Source of the DNA: Triglochin maritima
Lineage: Eukaryota > Streptophyta > Magnoliopsida > Alismatales > Juncaginaceae
DNA length: 64,000 nucleotides
Direction: 5' to 3'
Assembly (NCBI GenBank): GCA_963682175.1
Contig: OY821775.1
Location: 36,578,053-36,642,052 of the forward strand
The position numbers were made by a program, and so were the translations under genes. Below, piece after piece: positions 12,174-21,222 of the stretch. Position 1 is the first letter of the stretch; every line of letters begins with the position of its first letter. The notes under the pieces were generated by a model. That model saw only the letters and a program-made list of their open reading frames with translations. It ran no database searches and was not told the DNA's origin.

Positions 12174-12916
12174 ATAGGGAGAGTTAAGATGAGTGTTCTC
12201 CATAAATACTAACCACCTACAAAACACCCAATCAACACACTCAACCTCAACCTCGACCTCAACAATCCAATCAAACCTCCACCGAAGTGGCCAAATCCAA
12301 TTTAATAACCTTAATCTTAATTAATTCATAATTAAAGTTTGGGTTCTTACAAATTTTGTGCAAGAGACAACCCATCAACACCTTTAGTTGTTTGCTCATA
12401 TGAAACCCTATATGCTTGTTGAGTGATCTTTCAAACGAAGAAGGAGGTGTTAAAGTGCAAAATGAGGTGTCATGGAATAATGTGAGAATTTCCATTAAAA
12501 ATATGTCCGGCTAAGAGCTTCAGGCGAGAGATACTAATGGAACCACTTCTCAAAATCTTATACCATCTAAACAAACTCATGGCTAATAAGATTCAAAGGA
12601 CACATCGGACATGAAATGGTCTAGAGTGATTATATGTTTTGGAAAGTTTTTCTAAAGAAATACGAACTACTCATGTGCAAACTTCCACTATATTTTTTTC
12701 AAATATATTCAAATAAAAAACGCATGCCTTATTTAGAGTCGGTAATAAATTATCATAATAATATAAAAAATTATATACGGTTTGAATGCACCTCGGTTGG
12801 TGCTTAAGTTTAGTGTGGTGATTATTTTCAACAAGATGTCCTCTTTGTTTCTTTCCCGAATTCCAAATATGGAATAGTTATCTTCTTGGCCTAAAAGCTC
12901 TTCTACAAAATATATA
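12174..12916. other. no recognisable feature
   Basis: This is AT-rich sequence with short open frames on both strands that have no familiar motif. It lies between the leader after cluster 1 and the minus-strand LTR-T. Confidence 0.5.
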
Positions 12917-14580
12917 TGAAACATCCCGAAACAGCGGAAATTTAAAAACAATCATCAATATAACAGAGACCAATAATCAAAGACGGGACTATTACTTCTC
13001 GTCAAATATATAAGCGGTGCACCATATTACATCAGAACTTGTCAAAACGATACATGATTACAACAGAACAACAAAGGGAGATAAAAGTAATCATTTCGAC
13101 CTCAATGGTCCGAAAAAGAGGATCCGATCCCAAGATGCGCGTGCCCGCTGATCACCACCCAATTGGACCTACTGCAGTCCAGAAAAAGATATAACAACAA
13201 TGCCTGAGTTTCCATAAGGAAACCCCATATGCCAAGCTCACCTATATGCATGAGGTAGTACAAATGAACCTATCATACTAGTAACATGTCATGTCATCAA
13301 CAGTAAGGAAAACAGTTGCCCCGAAGGGTAACATAGGACATCAGTCTGACAATCATCATTGGGTCTCCCAAGGAGAGCTACCGTAGGCACATTCGGTCTA
13401 ACGGAACATGACGTGATACTCCCCACACGCGACTACATTAATCATGGGGTTCGGCAAGGAGCATCCGCCAAGTCCGCGCCATAAGAAAAAGATCTGTAAC
13501 TTCGGGGTCGAAACCACACCAACAGAGTCGTCGCTCGGTCAGTCCATCAATCATCATCTCACTAAGTGCCCATCTGAGGACCATAGCCGGAACATCATCG
13601 ACCCATCAATCATCAACGCCAGAACAGCATCGGCGGCATCACCGACACAGCATCGGTGGTCCATCAATACGTCTAGCACGACATCGGACGGGTCCAGACC
13701 GAAGTCTGCCAGGTCATCAGGCTCCACGAGCCGCAAACACCAACCGCGCTGCTATAAAAGCAGGGCAGCGACCTTCGTAGCCATATAGGCCGGTAGTCAC
13801 CTTACCCAACTACAGTTGTGTGTCCGCACAAACATCATACATTGGGATCCGTGATCCCTCGGGCCTGCTACTCTACAATGAGTCCAATCAATCCATCACA
13901 TCAAGTCACGATCCATACATGGAGGTGACACGTCCCGAACACCCACACTATTCCACACGGCGGTCCCTGGGCAGGCACGTGTACGCGCCCACCGTCACCT
14001 CCCGGCTCACGCACAAGGCGAGGACATGAGTTTCCGTGGACAGAGTTGGCATTCAAAAAAGGACCATGAATTCAGTCTTGTGCAAAAACGGTCGACGAAA
14101 AGAGGCAACCCGGTCGACCGCATCCGCAAGGGAATCGGTCGACCGAAAGTCTGCAACGGTCGAACTCTCTGCGCAAAACCTAATTCCCAACAGTCGAACA
14201 AAGATCTAAAACCGGTCGACCGATACGAGGTCAAAATCTGGAGTTTGGTCAACATCAATTTGAACTATCGGTCGACCGACTCAGGGGTTTCGGTCGACCG
14301 AAAACTACAAGGGCATCCTAGCAGTTCTAAGTCATATAACGGTCGAACACAATCATAACAACGGTCGAACAATCATGCGAAATAATCCAATACACTTATG
14401 TTTCGGTCGAACGGACCAAACAACCCGGTCGGCCGAAACACAACAGGCAATCCCAACTCACCAGCAAAATGCACTACCGGTCGACCGCCACAAGGCATCG
14501 TTCGACCGGTGAAGGTTAAAGTTGGGTAAAAACACTACATCGGTCAACCGCCCGAAGAAACCTGGTCAACCGTTGGTCGT
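12917..14580 (-). mobile_element. LTR-T on the minus strand (Ty3/gypsy, Tekay-like); outer end unclear
   Basis: The left edge tgaaacatcccgaaac is the reverse of the LTR-T end GATGTTACA found at 22,653 and 29,322. Matching blocks continue in order, including the reverse of GTGCCTACGGTAG near 13,385 and the palindrome array at 14,090-14,580, which aligns with 21,236-21,512. It is therefore an LTR of the same family as the element at 21,223-29,322. The start of the LTR on the minus strand is not clear and may extend to about 14,840 or beyond. Confidence 0.7.
14090..14580. repeat. CGGTCGACCG array in LTR-T (cluster 2)
   Basis: Six perfect CGGTCGACCG copies lie near 14,111, 14,135, 14,213, 14,269, 14,291 and 14,478. 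Many one- or two-base variants (CGGTCGAAC, CGGTCGGCCG, CGGTCAACCG) fall between them. Confidence 0.85.
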
Positions 14581-15240
14581 CTTCAACCTCGCGCCAGCCA
14601 AGGATTTACGCAACCACGTCGCCGGAGAGGTCTCCGACCTCCCCCGATTGACTAACAAAACCCTTCCACGAGGGTGAGCAACAACCAAACACACTAAGAA
14701 CCGGCATACCTCCAGAGAATGACGAAACTCGCTGGAGCCTCGCTCGCGCCTCCGTCCTCCTCGCGCGTCCACCTCGGCACGCCTCACGCCGGGACCACGC
14801 CTACTCCACCGGAGCCGCCTCCTCCGCTGCTGCTCACGTGCCAATAGTTTGGTACCAAAGGCAATATTCCATTAAATTCACTCTTCAAAAGTGGTTTTGC
14901 AATCAATCAAGACACCAATAATTTCGTGTCCTTGAGAAACCCACACATACCAGTACACACCACTTTCTGCTCCGTGGGTTTTCATTTTCTTTAATTTCAA
15001 GCTTTTCTTTTTTCTGAACTGCTATTCGTCGCCGTAAAACTACTTAAATCGCCCGTAAGATTACCATTTTGCCCCTCTACACTTTCTACTAATATAACTC
15101 CTCATTTCACTCTTTTAACACAACTTTCTCTTCATATCACACTTTTATTCACCAAATAGGATGTCTCAGAGGCCAGGGAAAAAGCCAGCGGACTCCCCGG
15201 ACTACTCACATCTGGTAAATCATCTTGTTTATTTCAATTA
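14581..15240. other. GC-rich patch and unassigned sequence
   Basis: The part 14,581-14,840 is strikingly GC-rich for this window and open on the minus strand (Arg/Gly-rich, 92 codons). It may be the outer part of the adjacent LTR-T or its transcript leader. The part 14,841-15,240 is ordinary AT-rich DNA. A short plus-strand start MSQRPGKKPADSP at about 15,161 runs only about 20 codons to a possible GTAAAT splice-like site; there is no further support for a gene. Confidence 0.3.
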
Positions 15241-15339
15241 ATTTATAAAAAAAAATTGAGTCGGGCGACCGCGGGATCCGCCCGACCCAACGATCGGGCG
15301 GTCGTGGGAACCGCCTCCCCCCTGGGAATAATATCCGTG

Positions 15340-15790
15340 ACGATCCAAGACTCGTCATCACATGAGGAACTAGATTTAACAAATAAATGCTTGCCATTTA
15401 AAGTAGTATGAGATACATGGTTTTTCAAATGCACATTGTATCCTAAACCATGTTTAGCTAATGATTGTCTTTGACTACTCAAAAGCATATCAAGCATTTT
15501 TGTCCCTTTAGTGAACATTTCAAAATCTTTTCTTAATTGCATATTTGAAGCTTTAAGATCTACATGTTCATCAATAATGGGTGTTTTACTTAGACTAGCA
15601 AGTGATGATTCATTTGATTCAAGTCTAGCAATCACCTCATTCTTTTCATTCATGATTAATTCAATTTGGCATTTTAGATCATTTATAGTTTTTCTAGCAT
15701 TTTTGTTCTTTTCACAAATGATCTCATATTGTTTAACTAAGTCATGGAATGCATTTTGAAGCTCATCATGTGTATATGCATTTTGAAGCT
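15340..15790 (-). pseudogene. sirevirus gag C-terminal fragment
   Basis: On the minus strand the frame contains MNEKNEVIARLESNES, GTKMLDMLLSSQRQSLAKHG and NHVSHTTLNGKHL, matching almost residue for residue the C-terminal third of the gag at 18,014-19,654. The N-terminal two thirds are deleted: the gag homology starts about 20 bp from the PBS at 15,811-15,822. GC-rich foreign sequence (15,265-15,325) begins just beyond the other end. It is the start of a second internal region that shares LTR 15,825-17,385 with the element to its right. Confidence 0.75.
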
Positions 15791-15810
15791 CAAATGAAAG
15801 GAGGGAAGAA

Positions 15811-15822
15811 GCTCTGATACCA
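15811..15822 (-). other. primer binding site, initiator tRNA-Met type
   Basis: The plus strand reads gctctgatacca, the reverse complement of TGGTATCAGAGC, which pairs with the 3' end of plant initiator tRNA-Met. It lies two bases from the LTR end at 15,825. Confidence 0.85.
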
Positions 15823-16430
15823 AATGTAGGATCGTGTGGGTTATGGGTCCACTAATCACTTTTAAGCTAATCACCTATTGAACCCTAGTTAACTACTTGG
15901 TTGATCGATCAAAGAAATGCAGCGGAAATTAAACTAAATCAAACACAAGTAGAAAGTAATGCAAACCACAAAGAAGACACGTCGGTTTTTATAGACGTTC
16001 GGCCGCGCCTACGTCCTCTCTTGCAAGCCCCTCTCGAATCCCCGTTCGAGCTCCTCTTGCATCTTCACTATGCCTCCCCGTTCCGGGCCGGGAGCAACGC
16101 CTTTTACAAGTCTTCAAGCTCGCGAACAACCCTCGCCGAGCTTGGAACCACGTCTCACAAACCGAGAGGAACACTTCGGGCTTTCACCGAAATCCTTGCT
16201 TCTTTGTCTTGGGCTTTCACCAAGACCCTTGCTCTCTTTACAACAAATGTAACCTTGAGTGGGATTCACTCTCTAATTGAGCACACTTTGAGTAGGATGA
16301 GTATATGATCAAATGTGTGAAGTTTAGGCTTATGGAGTGTAGAATTGGGAGTTTTGAGGATTGAAGTTTCTCTCTAATGTATTGGGACAATTGGAGTTGG
16401 AGAGTTGTGTTAACAACAAGTCTTGATCCT

Positions 16431-16440
16431 CTATTTATAA
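16431..16440 (-). promoter_or_regulatory. TATA box of LTR-S (left copy)
   Basis: The minus strand reads GGAGCTTATAAATAGAGG. It lies about 95 bp downstream of the nearest palindrome, in the position expected of the LTR core promoter. Confidence 0.65.
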
Positions 16441-16534
16441 GCTCCTAAGGTATTCTAGCCGTTGGGGATAGATTTGATTGGGTTTTGTGCAAGATACACA
16501 AAGTAGAAAATCGGGCTGCAAATCTGTCCAGAAC

Positions 16535-17008
16535 TGGTCGACCGAAACTAGTAAACCGGTCGACCGTTAACTTGATTTCAAAGAGAACGGTCGAACAAAA
16601 GAATATTCGGTCGGACAAACGAGCTAGAACTTAACTCTACTTAAGTGAATCGGTCGAACCAAAGTATGGGGCGGTCGACCGAGTGGGGGATTCGGTTGAG
16701 ACAAAGGTCAATCGGTCGAACGAGAAATGTGTCGACCGATAGCAGGGAATTTGGTTTCTGAAAATATGTTCAACCGGTCGACCGAAACAAGGTCTTCGTT
16801 TGACCGGTTACTGAATGTATTTTTGGGGTTAAGTTTTGTTTTATACGAATACGACCGTTATAGGAATACGACAAGAAAAACGGTCATATTAAAATCCGGG
16901 ATCGGTCGACCGAAAAGGTAGAACCGGTCGAACGGTAGAGTTCGGTAAAATCACTGTGGAGAGTCTGTTATAAACCAGTCGAACTGAGAACTGGTTCGGT
17001 CGACCGGT
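16535..17008. repeat. CGGTCGACCG array in LTR-S left copy (cluster 3)
   Basis: Five perfect copies lie near 16,557, 16,672, 16,775, 16,902 and 16,997, with about ten variants such as CGGTCGAAC and CGGTCGGAC. The array occupies the U3 part just upstream of the TATA box. Confidence 0.9.
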
Positions 17009-17385
17009 TCACACAGGAAATCTGGGTTTAAGTTTATAAGTGATTTCCGACTAAGGTTTGGGTGATCTAATGAAGTCCAAATAAGGTGAAATTTTGTGTG
17101 TGACTTCTCTAAGGAGCCTAGTGTGTATGTGATTGGTTTTTAACTATTGTATGCTCAATTTACACATGTTCCTAAGACTCAAAATAAATCAAGATTACAT
17201 GTCTTCGATTTAGCTTTAATTACATGTCTTGACTTCATTTCCTTCTTTCTTGAGTCTTGATCACCTGTAGAGGTTAGCACAATACAATATATATGCAATG
17301 CAATATGTGTGCTACTCTACATCATCATAATTAAGATTAGGTTAATTAAATCATCAAAACATAGATTAAGGCCAAAAAGCCAACA

Positions 17386-17399
17386 ATCTCCCCCTTTTT
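17386..17399 (-). other. polypurine tract before the 3' LTR
   Basis: The minus strand reads CAAAAAGGGGGAGAT directly before the LTR start TGTTGGC. This is the standard site for plus-strand priming. Confidence 0.8.
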
Positions 17400-17471
17400 G
17401 ATGATGGCAACCTATATCTTAATTCTATCTAAATACATGGAATTTGTATATGTAAACTATGCATATTAATG

Positions 17472-17680
17472 CTCCCCCTATGGATGTGCATAGTTTTTGT
17501 TCAATTTTATGCCAAATTCCAAGTTACCCCCTTAATTATCTCTCCCCCTTTGACATCCATCAAAAACAAAAATTAATATGACTTTAAGCATAGAATTTGG
17601 ATGTCTTGTAATGAAGTTGCTCCCCCTAAATTTTGCACTTCATTACTTTAAAAGATATAACATTTAAGCTCCCCCTATCA
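17472..17680 (-). repeat. additional polypurine tracts (multi-PPT region)
   Basis: Further minus-strand purine tracts of the form TAGGGGGAGC or AAAGGGGGAGA occur at about 17,472, 17,541, 17,629 and 17,669, besides the main one at 17,386. Repeated PPT copies upstream of the 3' LTR are, as I recall, a reported trait of sireviruses, which supports the lineage call. Confidence 0.7.
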
Positions 17681-18013
17681 ATAAGGCTAAATGGAAACAA
17701 TGAGTATGATTCAAGTTAAGTTCATTTAAGTTTCAACTTAAGCCTTATTCTAACATCCATTTAAAATTTGACATTTAGAATCAATGGATGTGATAAATGA
17801 TTTGCAATGAATAGAGTATATGATTTGCAATGAATTAAACTATATGATATGTCAATTAAGCATATGAAGCTAGATTAGAGCTAATTTAACATGAATTGTA
17901 TAGATAGGAATTTATACCAATGTTGAATTCGAATTTAGCTCCAATCTCATTTGGTGATGCAACCGGATTTGAATTTGACTCTTGAGCTCACCTGGCCACC
18001 ACCAATCTCCTCA
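17681..18013. other. non-coding spacer of the gag-only sirevirus
   Basis: AT-rich sequence lies between the gag stop and the purine tracts. It has no protease, integrase or RT motif in any frame. In a complete sirevirus several kilobases of pol would follow gag here. Confidence 0.6.
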
Positions 18014-19654
18014 TCAAGCTCTTACAAGAGTAGATTTAGGTACCCAAACAACTTTGGGTCCTTGAATGTTAGCTTTGGGAACCCAAACCATTTTGGTTTT
18101 GGGAGCCCACACACTTGAGGAACTATGGTTTACAACTAAGTGCTTTCCATTTAGAGTAGTGTGAGATACATGGTTTTTCAATTGTGCATTGTATCCTAAC
18201 CCATGTTTTTGCAAATATTGTCTTTGACTACCTAATAGCATGTTAAGCATCTTAGTTCCATGTGTGAATTTTTCTAGATCTTTTCTTAATTGCACATTGC
18301 AAGCTTGAAGATCTAATTGTTCACAATCTATAGGTGTTGCTTTTGATTTATCAAAATTTGATGCATAATTTTCTAGTTTAGCAACCACCTCATTCTTCTC
18401 ATTCATGCATGTTTCAATTTGGCTTTGGAGATCTTTGATTAACTTTCTAGCATTCTTGTTTTTATCACAAATGATCTCATATTGTTTAACTAAGTCATGG
18501 AATGCATTTTGAAGCTCATCATGTGTATAATTTTCATTATTTGCACTAGAGTTTGAGCTATCACTATAATAAGACTTACTTGAGCATGAATTACTAGAAC
18601 AAGAGTTAGAATCTACCTCACTTTGATCTTCAATAGCCATGAAGCATGAGTGAGCCACTTCTCTTCTACTTTGCAAGGAAGAAGACGATGATGATGGTGA
18701 TGAAGAATCATCCCATGTAGCCTTGTGTGCTTCCTCCTTCTTTTCTCTTCTCTTGCTCTTCTCCTTTTCTTTTCTCCTCTCCCTTCTCTCCTTTTTCTTC
18801 TCCCCTTCTCTTGTCTCATTTTCACTCTCCTCCCTCTCTTTTTCTTTTTCTCTTTTCTCACTTCTTCTACCTCTTCCTTCATTCTTTTCTCCCTTATCCC
18901 TCTTGAGGTATTTGAAGAAGTCTTGGGCAAGGACCTCAATGTCCTCTTCTTCCACCCTCCTTGGCTCATCAAAATTTGCATGTAATGCCACCACGGAGTT
19001 TTTCTTTGAAGCTTCCTTCTCTCTTTGATGACTCAATTGGAGCTCATAGGCCATGAGATTTCCAATGAGTTCCTCCATCTTCAATTTTGAAAGATCGTGC
19101 GATTCTTCGATTGCCACGACCTTGTCTTCCCAATCGTTGCTCAATGACCGGAGGAATTTTCGAGTCATCTCTCCTTCATTTATCCTTCTTCCAAGAATCA
19201 AAAGAGAGTTAGTGATATCGGTGAAGCGAGTGTTCCTGTCGCTTATGTTCTCACCGATTTGCATAGAAAATATTTCATATTTATGCATGAGAAGACTAAC
19301 CCTAGTTTCGTTAGTTTTACTATCACCCTCATGATGCATTTGTAACCTATGCCATATTTCATTTGCACTTTCACAACCCCTAATTCTATTGTATTCTCCC
19401 TCATTAAGGCCACAATAAAGAATGTTCATGATTTTAGAGTTCATTTCAATTTCTTTCATTTGAGCCCTAGATAGAGAATCTAAATCATCTTCATTTGGGG
19501 GTATGTATGGGTTTTGAATAAACTTCCAATACTTAAGGTCATTTGATATTAAAAAGATTTTCATTCTATTTTTCCAATAATCATAATTTGACCCATTAAG
19601 CAAAGGAGGTCTTGTGGTGCATAAACCCTCTAAGTGATTAGATGTTGAAGCCAT
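18014..19654 (-). CDS. gag: sirevirus Gag polyprotein, open but without zinc knuckle
   Basis: This 546-codon ORF starts 39 bases inside the PBS-proximal leader and is unbroken, unlike almost every other coding region here. Residues 1-50 match the usual copia gag start (TTRPPLLNGSNYDYWKNRM). Residues about 60-215 form the UBN2-type gag domain (YNRIRGCESANEIWHRL, FTDITNSLLILG, LRSLSNDWEDKVVAIEE, MEELIGNLMAYE). Residues 251-309 are a Lys/Glu/Arg low-complexity tract where sirevirus gags normally have a CCHC zinc knuckle; none is present. Residues 317-375 are Ser-rich and 385-470 are probably coiled coil. The end carries MVWVPKANIQGPK and a second VWVPK. Gag forms the particle that packages element RNA. 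Pol is absent, so mobility would need enzymes in trans. Confidence 0.9.
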   Translation of the reverse strand: MASTSNHLEGLCTTRPPLLNGSNYDYWKNRMKIFLISNDLKYWKFIQNPYIPPNEDDLDSLSRAQMKEIEMNSKIMNILYCGLNEGEYNRIRGCESANEIWHRLQMHHEGDSKTNETRVSLLMHKYEIFSMQIGENISDRNTRFTDITNSLLILGRRINEGEMTRKFLRSLSNDWEDKVVAIEESHDLSKLKMEELIGNLMAYELQLSHQREKEASKKNSVVALHANFDEPRRVEEEDIEVLAQDFFKYLKRDKGEKNEGRGRRSEKREKEKEREESENETREGEKKKERRERRKEKEKSKRREKKEEAHKATWDDSSSPSSSSSSLQSRREVAHSCFMAIEDQSEVDSNSCSSNSCSSKSYYSDSSNSSANNENYTHDELQNAFHDLVKQYEIICDKNKNARKLIKDLQSQIETCMNEKNEVVAKLENYASNFDKSKATPIDCEQLDLQACNVQLRKDLEKFTHGTKMLNMLLGSQRQYLQKHGLGYNAQLKNHVSHTTLNGKHLVVNHSSSSVWAPKTKMVWVPKANIQGPKVVWVPKSTLVRA

Positions 19655-19693
19655 GCTAAAATTACGGTAAAGTAATGAAATTTAGCTAACAAG

Positions 19694-19705
19694 GCTCTGA
19701 TACCA
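19694..19705 (-). other. primer binding site, initiator tRNA-Met type
   Basis: The plus strand reads gctctgatacca, the reverse of TGGTATCAGAGC, two bases from the LTR end at 19,708. It is a perfect match to the PBS at 15,811. Confidence 0.9.
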
Positions 19706-20300
19706 AATATAGGATCGTGTGGGTTATGGGTTCACTAATCACTAATTAAGCTAATCCACAATTCTCTACTTGATTAAGCAATCAAATACGCAGCGGAATA
19801 AACAAACAAGTAGAGAAAGAAAGACAATGCAAACCACACAAAGACGCGTCAGATTTACAGAGGTTCGGCCGCGCCTACGTCCTCTCTTGCAAGCCCCTCT
19901 CGAATCTCCGTTCGAGCCCCTCTTGCGTCTTCACTATGCCTCCCCGTTCCGGGCCGGGAGCAACGCCTTTTACAAGTCTTCAAGCTCGCGAACAACCCTC
20001 GCCGAGCTTGGCACCACCTCTCACAAACCGAGAGGAACACTTCGGGCTTTCACCGAAATACTTGCTTCTTGTCTTGGGCTTTCACCAAGACCCTTGCTCT
20101 CTTTACAACAAATGTAACATTGAGTGGGATTCACTCTCTAATTGAGCGCACTTTGAGTAGGATGAGTATATGATCAAATGTGTGAAGTTTTAGGCTTATG
20201 GAGTGTAGAATTGGGAGCTTTGAGGATTAAAGTTTCTCTCTAATGTATTGGGACAATTGGAGTTGGAGAGTTTTTGTTAACAACAAGTCTTGATCCTCTA

Positions 20301-20310
20301 TTTATAAGCT
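20301..20310 (-). promoter_or_regulatory. TATA box of LTR-S (right copy)
   Basis: The minus strand reads AGCTTATAAATAGAGG, the same as in the other LTR. The nearest palindrome begins at 20,402, about 92 bp upstream in the direction of transcription. Confidence 0.65.
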
Positions 20311-20401
20311 CCTAAGGTATTCTACCCGTTGGGGATAGATTTGATTGGGTTTTGTGCAAGATACACAAAGCAGAAAATCGGGCTGCAAATCTGTCCAGAA
20401 A

Positions 20402-20854
20402 CGGTCGACCGAAAAGGTGCAACGGTCGACCGAACGCTTGGGTTTGATAGGGATACGGTCGACCGAAATATGAATCAGTCGACTGAACACTTAAGTCTAT
20501 TAAGAAAAACGGTCGACCGAACAGGGTTACCGGTCGACCGAATAAGCGTTTCGGTAGAGGGAAAATTGGATCGGTCGAACGAAATCGTAACGACTGATAG
20601 CAGGGAATTCTTGACAAGGTGAAACGGTCGACCGAACTTGGCACATGGTTCGACCGTTTGGCTAAGTATATGGAGGTGTATATAGTTTTAATACGAATAC
20701 GACCGTTGGGCATATACGACAAGAATAACGGTCGGAACAGTAAGTTCAAACGGTCGACCGAAAGATGTGGTGCGGTCGACCGAAACTAGGCAGGAAAACA
20801 CAAACTGGATAACTTGATCATCCGGTCGACCGAACGGCATGTTGCGGTCGACCG
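20402..20854. repeat. CGGTCGACCG array in LTR-S right copy (cluster 4)
   Basis: Ten perfect CGGTCGACCG copies start at 20,402, 20,423, 20,456, 20,510, 20,531, 20,625, 20,751, 20,773, 20,823 and 20,845, most extended to CGGTCGACCGAA. Variants lie between them. Spacing runs from about 21 to 126 bp. Confidence 0.95.
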
Positions 20855-21222
20855 AATGTGGCAGACAGTTAGGGTTCAGGTTTTGTGTTTTTCCGGTCTA
20901 AGTTTGGGTGATCTATTGAAGTCCAAATAATGTGAAATTTTGTGTGTGACTTCTATAGGGAACCTATTGTGTATGTGATTGGTTTTTAACTCTTGTATGC
21001 TCAATTTACACATGTTCCTAAGACTCAAAATAAATCAACTTTACATGTCTTCGATTTAGCTTTAATTACATGTCTTGACTTCATTTCCTTCTTTCTTGAG
21101 TCTTGATCACCTGTAGAGGTTAGCACAATACAATATATATGCAATGCATAGTGTGTGCTACTCTAATTAAGATTCGGTTGATTAAATCATCAAAACATAA
21201 GATTAAGGCCAAAAAGCCAACA

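Larger units (their letters stand above)
15825..17385 (-). mobile_element. LTR-S of sirevirus (Ty1/copia), left copy
   Basis: On the minus strand it begins TGTTGGCTTTTTGGCC and ends CACGATCCTACA, so it has canonical TG and CA ends. A polypurine tract lies just before its start and a PBS just after its end. It therefore serves both as 3' LTR of the gag-bearing unit to the right and as 5' LTR of the gag fragment to the left. It is closely similar to the LTR at 19,708-21,222 outside the palindrome array. Predicted U3 order: start, about 350 bp, palindrome array, TATA box at 16,431-16,440. Confidence 0.85.
19708..21222 (-). mobile_element. LTR-S of sirevirus, right copy (5' LTR)
   Basis: On the minus strand it begins TGTTGGCTTTTTGGCC at 21,222 and ends CACGATCCTATA at 19,708 (CA changed to TA). 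It is collinear and nearly identical with 15,825-17,385 except in the palindrome array. It abuts truncated LTR-T sequence at 21,223, so the sirevirus lies inside or beside a gypsy LTR. Confidence 0.9.

Noticed and set aside
15161..15222. Possible first exon starting MSQRPGKKPADSP with a GT splice site
   Set aside because: About 20 codons only, with no promoter, second exon or family match. Chance is likely.
18723..19028. Ser/Phe/Leu-rich plus-strand frames that look like membrane segments
   Set aside because: They are antisense shadow of the Lys/Glu/Arg-rich tract of the gag on the minus strand.
20312..20749. 145-codon frame with repeated VDR-type peptides on either strand
   Set aside because: The repeated peptides are just translation of the palindrome array, which is open in more than one frame.
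20402..20854. CRISPR-like array of short palindromic repeats
   Set aside because: Repeats are about 10-14 bp, spacing is irregular, and they sit in LTRs of a plant genome. There is no leader or cas gene.
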